A DNA stretch of 64,000 nt, taken from NCBI GenBank assembly GCA_030442055.1, contig JAUJEB010000001.1, positions 186,001-250,000 of the forward strand. Reading direction: 5' to 3'. Of this stretch, positions 1-9,062 are shown one piece after another; positions within the stretch are counted from its first letter, which is position 1; the number at the start of each line of letters is the position of its first letter. The position numbers and the translations under genes were made by a program. The DNA is from Agaribacillus aureus (GTDB lineage Bacteria > Bacteroidota > Bacteroidia > Cytophagales > Cyclobacteriaceae). The notes beneath the pieces are model-generated. The model saw nothing but the letters and a program-made list of their open reading frames with translations. It did not search any database and was not told the DNA's origin.

Positions 1-62
1 GTTTTTAGGACCATGCGCTTAAAAACAACTTAACTTTCATGTGATTTTTAAAAATAACTACA

Positions 63-881
63 ATGGAAAAGCTACAACCCTATATAACAAACATCTGGAA
101 TAACGTCATCGATTATGCGCCAAAAATACTTTTAGCCCTTATTACTTTATGGATCGGATTAAAAATTGTTGGCTGGATTGCCCGGATCCTTGAAAAGCAA
201 TTCAAATCGAGTGGCGTTGATGAATCGTTGAGACCATTTCTGGTTAACCTCATATCATGGATCCTAAAGGTGATGATTTTCATCAGTGTAGCTTCCATCA
301 TAGGCATACAAACCACCTCTTTTGTAGCAATACTTGGAGCCGCGGGTCTGGCAGTAGGGTTGGCATTACAAGGCACCCTGGCAAATTTCGCCGGGGGTGT
401 GCTGATTATGATTTTCAAACCTTTTAAAGTAGGTGATTTGATAGAGGCTCAGGGACAGCTGGGCGAGGTCAGGGAAATCCAAATTTTCACCACTATCCTG
501 GCCTCTCTCGAAAACAAGAAGGTCATTATCCCAAACGGCGTCTTATCAAACGACAATATTGTCAATTATACGGAGCTTGGTAAGATCCGTGTTGATCTGA
601 GTGTTGGGATCGCTTATAGTGAAGATATAGATAAGGCAAAAAAACTATTGGTCGACGTCATGCAACAACATGATAAGGTGCTTGATTCACCGGCTCCGTT
701 TGTGGGTGTAGAAGCTTTGGCGGATAGCTCTGTTAATCTGGCGGTAAGACCTTATTGCCTGCCAAAAGATTATTGGGATGTTTATTTCTCGGTATTGGAA
801 GCCTGTAAGAAGACATTGGATGAACATCAGGTAAACATCCCTTTCCCGCAACTCGATGTACATATGAAGCCTAATGACTAG
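63..881 (+). CDS. Small-conductance mechanosensitive channel (MscS family)
   Basis: A 272-residue inner-membrane channel of about the size of E. coli MscS, which opens under membrane tension to release solutes during hypo-osmotic shock. Three membrane segments can be read at about residues 18-44, 60-82 and 84-115. The third is the Gly/Ala-rich pore helix (AAGLAVGLALQGTLANFAGG) followed by the family hallmark region FKPFKVGDLIE that opens the beta domain. The C-terminal part ends in a typical MscS alpha/beta domain with PFPQLDVHMK. It is monocistronic as far as the window shows; an intrinsic terminator lies about 200 bp downstream. No oddities seen. The family call is secure; the ion preference cannot be read. 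Confidence 0.92.
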   Translation: MEKLQPYITNIWNNVIDYAPKILLALITLWIGLKIVGWIARILEKQFKSSGVDESLRPFLVNLISWILKVMIFISVASIIGIQTTSFVAILGAAGLAVGLALQGTLANFAGGVLIMIFKPFKVGDLIEAQGQLGEVREIQIFTTILASLENKKVIIPNGVLSNDNIVNYTELGKIRVDLSVGIAYSEDIDKAKKLLVDVMQQHDKVLDSPAPFVGVEALADSSVNLAVRPYCLPKDYWDVYFSVLEACKKTLDEHQVNIPFPQLDVHMKPND

Positions 882-1076
882 CGGATGTTTAACCCTCTTT
901 TATCTGGTTTAGATATGTGGGTGGCGAACAGATAAATCCTGATGTGAAAGATGCCTGTAAATGAATATTATGTCTTTTTAAGACATAGTTCGGGCACTAC
1001 CATCAAGACCGGGTGGATTTGTGGAAATGATAAAAGGTTAAGAAAAGGTTGATAATGGTAGTATGGTTTAATTTGA

Positions 1077-1102
1077 AGCACGCTTTAGGGCGTGCTTTTT
1101 TT
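1077..1102 (+). terminator. Rho-independent terminator
   Basis: A 7-bp GC-rich stem AGCACGC/GCGTGCT with a 6-nt loop is followed directly by a run of seven T on the plus strand. It would end transcription from the MscS gene or from a short transcript in 882-1076. Confidence 0.8.
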
Positions 1103-1170
1103 ATGCCTTTGCTTCCAAACCACCCGCTTACTTAATTCAAAGGGGGATTTTAATGTAAAAAACAATTCAG

Positions 1171-1178
1171 TATATTTG
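1171..1178 (+). promoter_or_regulatory. Bacteroidota -7 promoter element (TATATTTG)
   Basis: TATATTTG matches the Bacteroidota primary-sigma consensus TAnnTTTG and lies upstream of the serine hydrolase gene. If used, transcription would start near 1183 and leave a leader of about 200 nt before the preferred ATG at 1387. No clear -33 TTTG partner was seen, so this is only probable. Confidence 0.4.
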
Positions 1179-1386
1179 AATAGCATCAAATACAATGATG
1201 CAGCAGACAGGCAGTAAAGCAAAAGCAAATTTTTATCGTCGGCGCCGGATTGACCGGATCGGAAAGTTTTTTGCAATCATCAATACTTATTTTCGTCGGA
1301 TCGGCAAGCTCGCAGGCTTATTATCTTCAGGTTATACATATTCTATTTTCAGTCTAAACATCGTTCAACGAACTAAACCAAGCACC

Positions 1387-3111
1387 ATGAAACCTACAAC
1401 CCTTGTTTTATCTATACTTTTTATGGGACTTACCTTTACGGATTGTTTGCGGGCCCAGTCTTTAAAAAAGGAGGGCACAAAAAATGCGACATTCCAATCA
1501 AAACAAATCGACAGCCTTTTGGCAGAATGGGATAGTCAGGAAAAACCTGGCGCTTCGGTTGCTGTGGTCCATAAAGGCGAGATTGTTTACAAAAAGGGCT
1601 ACGGAAGTGCCAACCTGGAATATGGAATTCCAAATACCCCTGCTACCATATTTCACATCGCCTCAGTATCAAAACAGTTTACGGCTTTCTCCATATTATT
1701 GCTGCAAGAAGCAGGTAAGTTATCCCTTGACGACGATATAAGGAAATACATTCCGGAGGTGCCTGATTTTGGAAAAACCATCACATTGCGACATCTGGCC
1801 AACCACACCAGCGGTTTGAGAGATCAATGGAACCTACTGGCTATGGCGGGATGGCGCCTCGATGACGTCATTACAAAAGAGCATGTACTCCAGGTCGTCA
1901 GCAAACAGCGGGAGCTCAATTTCGATCCGGGTGAGGAGTTTGTGTATTGCAACACGGGGTTTACACTCCTGGCAGAAGTTGTTTCCCGGGTTTCCGGAAA
2001 AACTTTCGCCGAATTTACCAGAGAGAATATTTTCGAGCCATTAAAAATGTCCAATACCTTGTTTTACGATGATCATCAGAAAATCGTAAAAAACAGGGCA
2101 TATTCGTACTACATGAATGGTGACAAATACAAAAAAAGTGTCTTAAGTTACGCCAATGTCGGCGCGACAAGTTTATTTACTACCGTGGAAGATCTAAGCC
2201 TCTGGACCATGAATTTCAAGTCACCGAAAGTGGGAAGCGAAGAGATTATTCAACAACTGAATACCAAAGCCACGCTGAACAATGGCAAAAATTTTGGCGG
2301 GGCGCTTGGTCAATTTGTTAATCAATATAAAGGACTGAATCAAATTCAACACGGAGGCGCTGATGCCGGCTACCGTACTTATCTTGGCAGGTTTCCCGAC
2401 CAGGACTTCGCAGTTATCGTCTTTAGCAATTACGCCAGGTTCAATCCAGGGGGCATCGCTTTGAAAATAGCTGACCTTTATTTGGCAGATTACTATGTAA
2501 AACAGGAAGCAAAACCTGACAAACCCATCAAAAAAGTCGAATACAAAAAATTAAAACCAAAACAGCTGGATCGTTTTACCGGTTTTTACTGGAACGAAAA
2601 GGAAAGGTATTCCAGGAAAATCTATGTAAAAGACGATACTTTGAGATATTTCAGGAATGAATACAGTGAAAACCCTTTGATGCCCATTGGTGATAATGAA
2701 TTTCAGATGTTAGGGGTTGGTGTAGACCTGAAAATAAAATTTGAAATTAAAGACAACAGTCAAGTCATGGCGGTTACAATCGGAAATGACGCGCCTATCA
2801 CATTGGAGTCATATGAACCCAAGCCACCTTCAAAAGATGACTGGATAGCATTTACCGGCACCTATTACAGTCCTGAATTGGAAACAGCTTACACCGTTAA
2901 AATAGAGGATGATAAACTGCTCGCCAAACACTTCCGAACGAGTGATATAGAAATTAAACGGGTTAAAGATGATTTCTTTAGCGGGAATCGCTGGTATTTT
3001 GGCAACGTTGAATTTGTAAGAAACAGCGGCGGCATAGTCCAGGGCATGAAGGTATCAAGCGGACGGGTCAGGAATCTGTGGTTTGAAAAGCGTGCTGCCG
3101 TAGAACCGTAA
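1387..3111 (+). CDS. Secreted serine hydrolase, class C beta-lactamase/PBP fold
   Basis: The 574-residue protein starts with a signal peptide (MKPTTLVLSILFMGLTF...). The ATG at 1387 is preferred over an in-frame ATG at 1195, which would add 64 Arg-rich residues before the signal. Catalytic motifs of the serine beta-lactamase/DD-peptidase superfamily are in order: SVSK at about 93-96 (nucleophile and general base), YCN at 187-189, and HGG near 322. After residue ~430 come two beta-rich segments (FTGFYW..., FTGTYY...) like the lipocalin-like/DUF3471 domains found behind such hydrolases. Members include esterases, D-amino-peptidases and penicillin-binding-type enzymes, so the substrate cannot be named. 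It probably acts in the periplasm. It is convergent with the next gene. Confidence 0.88.
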   Translation: MKPTTLVLSILFMGLTFTDCLRAQSLKKEGTKNATFQSKQIDSLLAEWDSQEKPGASVAVVHKGEIVYKKGYGSANLEYGIPNTPATIFHIASVSKQFTAFSILLLQEAGKLSLDDDIRKYIPEVPDFGKTITLRHLANHTSGLRDQWNLLAMAGWRLDDVITKEHVLQVVSKQRELNFDPGEEFVYCNTGFTLLAEVVSRVSGKTFAEFTRENIFEPLKMSNTLFYDDHQKIVKNRAYSYYMNGDKYKKSVLSYANVGATSLFTTVEDLSLWTMNFKSPKVGSEEIIQQLNTKATLNNGKNFGGALGQFVNQYKGLNQIQHGGADAGYRTYLGRFPDQDFAVIVFSNYARFNPGGIALKIADLYLADYYVKQEAKPDKPIKKVEYKKLKPKQLDRFTGFYWNEKERYSRKIYVKDDTLRYFRNEYSENPLMPIGDNEFQMLGVGVDLKIKFEIKDNSQVMAVTIGNDAPITLESYEPKPPSKDDWIAFTGTYYSPELETAYTVKIEDDKLLAKHFRTSDIEIKRVKDDFFSGNRWYFGNVEFVRNSGGIVQGMKVSSGRVRNLWFEKRAAVEP

Positions 3112-3261
3112 CAATACAAGGTAAGACGCTATATCCAGGGCATAGTCACAAATTTTTAAATATTTGCAGGCTTATCATAAAAAAAAACTTCTTAAAGCGG
3201 CACCTTAACCTTGTTGGATTCAGCCACGATGAAAAGAAAAGCCGGAGTGCCCCAGCCCGGG

Positions 3262-6195
3262 TCAATCTATGTTTTTTCTAATGCTTTCCCATTCGGTTTC
3301 AAGGTATTCGTAGCGTTCATAGGCATCTTTACCCGGTGATTGCGGTGCGGCGGTAAGCATTTCGTAAAGATAATCTATGTGATCATACAGCCTGGGCTCA
3401 TCGTAGCGTCTTTTCCCTTTTTGCAATTGTTCCAGCATCTGCTGCCAGGCATTTATTTTTTTGGGCTTTTTACCATTTTTAATTTTGACTTCCAGCTTTT
3501 TGATGGCATTCTTCACCTCAAGCCTCATTTTAGCTACTTTCACATTAAGTAGCTCCTGCTGCATTAAATCATCTTCTGTGATGCCACTTGCGGTTAAATT
3601 AGGATTGATCTTATATTCAAAGGATTTTCTGTATTCCCTGTCGCCAACTTGCAAGATTACTTCGTATAATCCCGGGGCTACCTTGGGTCCCCGCACGTCC
3701 TTTTCTCCGTTGGGAAAGTAATACCTCAAATCCCATACGGTTTTGAGAAGTCGTTTGACAGGATTACCCTCTTTTTCCTTTTTTTCCGCGGTGTCAATGT
3801 CAAGCCTTTTTTGATGCAATACTGTATTACCTCTTTTGAAAATCGCCTGGATTGATTTCTTCTTATCTTCTTTGCTGAGTGAAAAGAATACATTTATATT
3901 TTCACCAAAAGAGTTTTTAGGAGTAAAGAGCTGAGTTTGATCGGTGGCATCAGGTGATAGCTGCGATAAAACAGCTATGTCGTTTAAATGCCAGAATGAC
4001 CGCCCCATGGTAGATAACGCCAGCTGGTTTCTTTTAATCTTGATATCCGTTATAGGTGTTACCGGTAGATTTTGTTGGAAAGCATACCATTTTTTTCCAT
4101 CATCAAAAGAAATGAATAATCCGAATTCTGTTCCCGCATATAATAACCCTTCCTGGTTTGGATCTTCCCTGACCACCCGTACGGGATAGTTTGATGGTAT
4201 GCCGTTGTCGCCGGTAGTAAGGCGTTCCCAGGTAATGCCAAAGTCTTCTGTTTTATATAAATAAGGTTGCCAGTCATTTAACAAATAGCGATAAACGGCA
4301 TAATAAGCTTTACCCGCCTTGTGCGGCGAAGCTTCAATGTTTTGAACACGCCCCCCTTCCGGTAGATCAGGTGGTGTCACCTCTTTCCACGACTTACCCC
4401 CATCTCTTGACAGGTAGAATGGCCCGTCATTGGCCCCCGTCCAAATAACGCCGGGGTTGACCGGCGACTCCTGTATGGCGTATAAAGTACTGTAGTATTC
4501 CTCTCCCGAGATGTCTTCGGAGATCGGGCCGCCGCTCCTCACCTGAAAATCGGGTTTAAACGCTGTTAGGTCCGGAGATATTTGTTCCCAGTTTTTGCCA
4601 GCATCGGTAGTTTTATGTAAAAACTGGGAGCCATAATAAACAACATTTGCATCGTGGGGAGAAACATGCAAAGGAGTAACTCTTTGAAACCGGTAAGTCA
4701 GGTCTTTCGGATTGTGTCCGTATAAACTTTCGGCGCCTATGTAATATTGCCGCTCCTGCCCCGTACGATGGTCGTATACCCCAAACCTGCCTTTACAATT
4801 CGTATATACAATATTGGGATCTCCTGGTTTTGGAACGACCGGACCGGTCTCACAACCCCCAACTACCTTCCAATAGACCAGGTCATTAATTAATGGTTCG
4901 TGATTATGATCAGCCACTGATTCATAAGGCTTACGGACCGGTACCATGATGGAGCTGTTGTCCTGCTGTCCGGCGTATAACCAAAAAGGATAGCGGTCAT
5001 CGACTTCTACCTGGTACAACTCGGCCGTGGGCTGATTGAATAGCGTGGACCAGGATTTACCGCCATCCCTGGATACCGCAGCGCCGCCGTCACTTCCTTC
5101 GATCATCAGCAAGCTATCTTTCGGGTTAATCCACAGGTCGTGATGATCGGCATGAGGAAAGGTTATCTTTTTCCAGGTTTTTCCGCCATCCCTGCTGGTA
5201 TAGGATTGTTTTGTGCCGGAATAAATGTTATCGGGATTCTGAGGATTTACGTCAAGATTATGAAAATAATAGGGCCTGTACATCCAGCTTTTAGCCACTT
5301 TATCAGGAAGACTGATCCTTTCCCAGCTTTCCCCAAAATCATCCGATTTGTAAACGCCCTCCTCACCTTCCGGCGCTTGAATGATGGCCCATACCCGTTC
5401 AGGCTTGGCGCTGCTAACTGCAAAGTCTATTTTCCCGATTAAGCCCCGGGGCAATCCATTTTTTACTTTCTGCCAGGTCTCCCCTCTATCCACTGACCTG
5501 AAAACACCTCCTGTTGTATCGCCGCTGATAATGGTCCATGGCTTCCTTTCAGCCCGCCACATCGCCGCATAGATGATCTCAGGGTTTCCCGGCGCCAGCT
5601 CAACGTCGACACATCCTACACTGTCGGACAGGTAAAGGACCTTATGCCAATTTTTACCACCATCTTTGGATTTATACAACCCACGCTCCTCTGACCTGCC
5701 AAATGCCTGCCCCATTACAGCCGCATATACGATCTTGCTATCTGACGGATCAATTTCTATAGCGCCGATTTGTCCGGCATTTCTCAGCCCGGCAAATTTC
5801 CAGGTTTTTCCACCGTTCGTGGATTTATAAATTCCCTTTCCTGTGATAACATTACTGCGAATAGCCTCCGACCCCGTACCCACATATAAAGTATCGGGAT
5901 ATCTCTGATCAACCGCTATAGCTCCGATCGATCCCGTGGCAAAATAGCCGTCCGATATATTTTTCCAGCTTTGCCCGTAATCCGTAGTTTTCCAAACGCC
6001 GCCACCCGATGCGCCCATATAATAAACATTGGTCTGGCTTGTTACTCCTCTGACGGTTGTTACCCTCCCTCCTCTGGTTGGGCCTACGTTCTTAAAATTA
6101 AAAACACCAGATTCCTGTCCCTGTAGAAACGGGGAGAACCAGATTAAACCTATTAAAAACACCAACTTGCCAATACGTTGTTTCATCATCATCAA
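3262..6195 (-). CDS. Secreted VPS10/sortilin-type Asp-box beta-propeller protein
   Basis: A 977-residue exported protein with a signal peptide beginning MMMMKQRIGK and ending near LQGQ. It carries about eleven BNR/Asp-box motifs of the S/T-x-D/N-x-G-x-S/T-W type (for example STNGGKTW, SRDGGKTW, SRDGGKSW, TTDAGKNW, TEDFGITW), which mark the blade edges of sialidase- or sortilin-like propellers. The last 250 residues are an Ig-like/helical tail. The propeller family covers sialidase-like, xyloglucanase-like and peptide-binding proteins; no sialidase catalytic set was found, so binding or scaffolding is as likely as hydrolysis. It is the last gene of a four-gene operon, 40 bp after the S41-like gene. 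Confidence 0.82.
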   Translation of the reverse strand: MMMMKQRIGKLVFLIGLIWFSPFLQGQESGVFNFKNVGPTRGGRVTTVRGVTSQTNVYYMGASGGGVWKTTDYGQSWKNISDGYFATGSIGAIAVDQRYPDTLYVGTGSEAIRSNVITGKGIYKSTNGGKTWKFAGLRNAGQIGAIEIDPSDSKIVYAAVMGQAFGRSEERGLYKSKDGGKNWHKVLYLSDSVGCVDVELAPGNPEIIYAAMWRAERKPWTIISGDTTGGVFRSVDRGETWQKVKNGLPRGLIGKIDFAVSSAKPERVWAIIQAPEGEEGVYKSDDFGESWERISLPDKVAKSWMYRPYYFHNLDVNPQNPDNIYSGTKQSYTSRDGGKTWKKITFPHADHHDLWINPKDSLLMIEGSDGGAAVSRDGGKSWSTLFNQPTAELYQVEVDDRYPFWLYAGQQDNSSIMVPVRKPYESVADHNHEPLINDLVYWKVVGGCETGPVVPKPGDPNIVYTNCKGRFGVYDHRTGQERQYYIGAESLYGHNPKDLTYRFQRVTPLHVSPHDANVVYYGSQFLHKTTDAGKNWEQISPDLTAFKPDFQVRSGGPISEDISGEEYYSTLYAIQESPVNPGVIWTGANDGPFYLSRDGGKSWKEVTPPDLPEGGRVQNIEASPHKAGKAYYAVYRYLLNDWQPYLYKTEDFGITWERLTTGDNGIPSNYPVRVVREDPNQEGLLYAGTEFGLFISFDDGKKWYAFQQNLPVTPITDIKIKRNQLALSTMGRSFWHLNDIAVLSQLSPDATDQTQLFTPKNSFGENINVFFSLSKEDKKKSIQAIFKRGNTVLHQKRLDIDTAEKKEKEGNPVKRLLKTVWDLRYYFPNGEKDVRGPKVAPGLYEVILQVGDREYRKSFEYKINPNLTASGITEDDLMQQELLNVKVAKMRLEVKNAIKKLEVKIKNGKKPKKINAWQQMLEQLQKGKRRYDEPRLYDHIDYLYEMLTAAPQSPGKDAYERYEYLETEWESIRKNID

Positions 6196-6235
6196 GGTTT
6201 TAATGGGATCTGGTTAAACGGCAATGCTTTGTTTA

Positions 6236-7807
6236 TCATGGGTTGTTTTGAAGCCATTTTTGCGCTTTTTTAAGTAAGGAGGGTAAATAATTTTTGTAGT
6301 TGCTTGTGGTAATGGGAATATAATCGTCTACTTCCGCCGGGTTGCCTTCAAGAATTTGACCGTTTGGCCTGATCGTGTGACCAATATCCCACATAAACCT
6401 GACGACCTCTTTGTCAGAGGTGGGGAATTTAACTTCTTCGGACCATTCCCATGTATTGCTATATCCGCCGGTTGGCATTCCCATAGTATGGGCCAGGTTG
6501 TTGTCATTCACAATTGACGAAAACTGATCGAGGTGCGATCCTCCCCAGGGGCTAAACAGACAGATCATTTTGCCGGTAAAGTGTACCTTGGCCGGGTGAA
6601 TGATACCATCTGAATACTTTGGGGCATGGGCACATTTAAACGGCACGTTATTGCTGTAATCTTGTCCGGCTGCTAATCCGTCAAGAACATCTGTGTGCAA
6701 CCAATCCATAACCCAACCGCCATTGTCGTCATTTTCCCGGGCTCCGTGATCATTGATGTTATTGCGCATATAAGCGTCGGTCATCTTGGCAATAAAATCA
6801 TCGGTAATGTCGCTCAGCTTCAAATTACCGAATGTGGTTTTGTAGGATTTCGGAGAAAGTCGCTGAAGCATCACCGCTCCCCTGCTGCCACCCCTGCTCT
6901 CTGTCATGTCGACAATGATATTATAATCCAAAAGATCATTCTTTTCCGCATAAGCCATCAGGTCATCCATATCCTCCTGGATCGATCCACGGAACCCGTA
7001 CCACCAAAGCAAAATTGTCTTGTTTTTATTGTCTACTGGCATATAAAGGTGATAACAGATCCTTTCCATTACCTTTTTGAAACCGGGATATTTTTGACGA
7101 TCTTCTGATTGCCATCTGACATTAGCTTCTGTTAAATAAGGAAGTGTAATAGTGTATTCCTTGCCATTTTTGTTCTGAAGTGTTACCCCGAATTTTTCCT
7201 TATAAAATGAGGAAGGTAAACTCCTTTCGTGTTTTTCAGAAAGACTGTGTCCAAGCCTGATCCACAGATTGTTAATAGTGGAGTACCTTTGATAAGGTTC
7301 CACGGCTTTTAAATACTGATCAAAGGGCACCCCGTTGACCGCAATCAGCTTATCTCCAATGTTGGGAATGTTAGTACCTACATATTGCTCCACACCTTTA
7401 CCCAGATCGGATACGAACATGAAGTAAGCGTTTTCTTTTCCATAGTCGGGACGAAATCTTATGGGAGCTACCCCGCGATTTGGCTTCAATTTTAAACCTT
7501 TTTCAAGAAGGCCAACACTTAAATGCCGGTTCTTTCTTAAGTTACTTAGCTTAACGAGTGCAAAATATAGTTCTTCATCATTGCCGGCTTCAATAACTTC
7601 CTGTTTCATTTTTAATAGATCCTCGCTAAGGTTCATCCCAAACTTTTCTATTTTATAAGGCGACAGCGACTCTCTTTCGATAATTTTTTTGTATAGATCA
7701 TTAAAGAGTGCTTCCCGGTCCTCTTTGGAACCATGGTTTTGAGCGTACAGGGGACTGCTAATAAAAAACAGCGATACTATGATCAGCGATTTAATTTGAT
7801 TATTCAT
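6236..7807 (-). CDS. Secreted S41-family (tail-specific) peptidase-like protein
   Basis: The 523-residue product has a signal peptide (MNNQIKSLIIVSLFFISSPL, cleavage after YAQ). A PDZ-like segment, IGDKLIAVNGVPFDQYL at about 150-166, is typical of C-terminal processing peptidases and their relatives. The C-terminal half has the S41 core pattern: YNIIVDMTESRGGS, then KMICLFSPWGGSHLDQFSS, where the Ser of GGSHLD is a plausible nucleophile, then MGMPTGGYSNTW. The usual TSS-A-E box is not exact, so activity is uncertain. The start overlaps the stop of the symporter by 8 bp, which suggests translational coupling. Association with a transporter and an aminotransferase suggests peptide use. Confidence 0.7.
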   Translation of the reverse strand: MNNQIKSLIIVSLFFISSPLYAQNHGSKEDREALFNDLYKKIIERESLSPYKIEKFGMNLSEDLLKMKQEVIEAGNDEELYFALVKLSNLRKNRHLSVGLLEKGLKLKPNRGVAPIRFRPDYGKENAYFMFVSDLGKGVEQYVGTNIPNIGDKLIAVNGVPFDQYLKAVEPYQRYSTINNLWIRLGHSLSEKHERSLPSSFYKEKFGVTLQNKNGKEYTITLPYLTEANVRWQSEDRQKYPGFKKVMERICYHLYMPVDNKNKTILLWWYGFRGSIQEDMDDLMAYAEKNDLLDYNIIVDMTESRGGSRGAVMLQRLSPKSYKTTFGNLKLSDITDDFIAKMTDAYMRNNINDHGARENDDNGGWVMDWLHTDVLDGLAAGQDYSNNVPFKCAHAPKYSDGIIHPAKVHFTGKMICLFSPWGGSHLDQFSSIVNDNNLAHTMGMPTGGYSNTWEWSEEVKFPTSDKEVVRFMWDIGHTIRPNGQILEGNPAEVDDYIPITTSNYKNYLPSLLKKAQKWLQNNP

Positions 7808-9029
7808 GAACTTTGTCGTCTAAAACTGGTTTCCATTCTTTTTCTAACCTGGAGATGACGGTCGTGGCAACCATATCTCCCATACAATTTACAGTGGTAT
7901 TACCCATGTCTATCAACCTGTAAATTCCCCCTACAATAGCCACAATTTCAAGCGGGAGATTAAAGGCTTCTGCAAATAACATGGCAATTACCAATCCTCC
8001 GCCCGGAACACCGCCAGAGCCTTCAGACAGGAGTAAACCCACCAGCACTATCTGTATTATTTGAGGCAAAGAAAATTCAATTCCCACGGCCTGGGCGGTA
8101 AATATTAAAATTCCGGCCAGCATAATGGACGTACCATCTTTATTGAATTGCGCTCCCAGCGGCAGGGTAAATGAAAATATCTTTTTGGGTAACTTCAAAT
8201 CCTTTTCCGCAATGTCCAAAGACACCGCCAGACTTGCCAAACTACTACAGGTAGCGACAGTAGTAGCATAAAGTGCTGAAGTTTTATTTAAAAACCACTT
8301 TGGAGAAACTCGCCCTACAAACCAAAGAATCAACATATAAAAAATCATCATGATAAATTGGGCCAGATAGACACTACCTATAAAAAGTGTCAGCGCGCCA
8401 ATGATCCTGCTTCCATACTCTCCAAAAGTGGCAGCCATCAAAGCACCCAGGCCCAGCGGTGAGGCCTTCAGGATCAACTCCACCAACTTTCGCAATAGCT
8501 CGGCGATTTTCTCAAAACCCGATTGGAACCATTGCTTTTTTTCCTCGGGTAAACTTATGACCGTAATCCCAAGCAGCACCGCAAAAACGACGATCTGAAT
8601 GAGTTTTCCTTCGGCAAATGACTGAAATATATTGGTTGGCAACATGTCCCTGACAATGGTCGTCAACTCAGGCATGACACCGATATTCTCCGGGGTTTCT
8701 CCCTTTAATGTCATACCCTCCCCGGCTTTGGTAACGCTCATTATCAATATTCCGATAGCCAGGGCCATGGCTGTAGAAAACACGTAGTAAACAATAATTT
8801 TAAGGCCCACTTTTCCAAATGCTTTGACGGTACCGATAGATCCCATTCCTGCCAGGAGGTTAAAAAAAACCAGGGGTATAGCGCCCATAACCAGTAATTG
8901 CAGGAACATTTCTCCGATTGGCTTTACGATGACGGCTCTTTCTTTAAAAATCAGACCTAACAGGGATCCTATTAACATCCATAGCAGTATACGAGTAGCG
9001 AAGGACAGTTTTTTATAAAATTTAAACAT
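7800..9029 (-). CDS. Dicarboxylate/amino acid:cation symporter (DAACS family)
   Basis: A 409-residue inner-membrane secondary transporter of the GltP/DctA/EAAT family, which imports glutamate, aspartate or C4-dicarboxylates with Na+ or H+. It shows the serine-rich re-entrant loop (TCSSLASLAVSL, about 245-257), the NKDGT motif (family NMDGT) near 285, the second re-entrant loop (EGSGGVPGGG) and the substrate/cation motif DMGNTTVNCMGD near the C-terminus. The length is normal. It sits 33 bp after the aminotransferase gene and overlaps the next gene by 8 bp. The pairing suggests import of an acidic amino acid that the aminotransferase then uses. Confidence 0.93.
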   Translation of the reverse strand: MFKFYKKLSFATRILLWMLIGSLLGLIFKERAVIVKPIGEMFLQLLVMGAIPLVFFNLLAGMGSIGTVKAFGKVGLKIIVYYVFSTAMALAIGILIMSVTKAGEGMTLKGETPENIGVMPELTTIVRDMLPTNIFQSFAEGKLIQIVVFAVLLGITVISLPEEKKQWFQSGFEKIAELLRKLVELILKASPLGLGALMAATFGEYGSRIIGALTLFIGSVYLAQFIMMIFYMLILWFVGRVSPKWFLNKTSALYATTVATCSSLASLAVSLDIAEKDLKLPKKIFSFTLPLGAQFNKDGTSIMLAGILIFTAQAVGIEFSLPQIIQIVLVGLLLSEGSGGVPGGGLVIAMLFAEAFNLPLEIVAIVGGIYRLIDMGNTTVNCMGDMVATTVISRLEKEWKPVLDDKVHE

Positions 9030-9062
9030 ACAATTGACGATAGCTTACTAAAGTTATACAAG

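Larger units (their letters stand above)
882..1386 (+). other. Intergenic stretch with a possible 34-codon ORF and an upstream in-frame extension
   Basis: Between the MscS gene and the signal-peptide start of the hydrolase there is no convincing gene. An open frame of 34 codons (951-1055, starting MPVNEYYVFLRH) precedes the terminator at 1077, but I do not recognise it. A small hairpin (ATGTCT/AGACAT) lies near 970-985. Positions 1195-1386 are open in the hydrolase frame but encode an Arg-rich stretch that does not look like a protein N-terminus. In the +1 frame the same bases read IFIVGAGLTGS, like an FAD-binding start, which may be chance or a relic. Confidence 0.35.

Noticed and set aside
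1195-1386. In-frame N-terminal extension of the serine hydrolase, and FIVGAGLTG-like text in the +1 frame
   Set aside because: The extension is Arg-rich and would bury the signal peptide. The +1 frame text is preceded by a stop and runs out after about 40 codons, so it cannot be called a gene.
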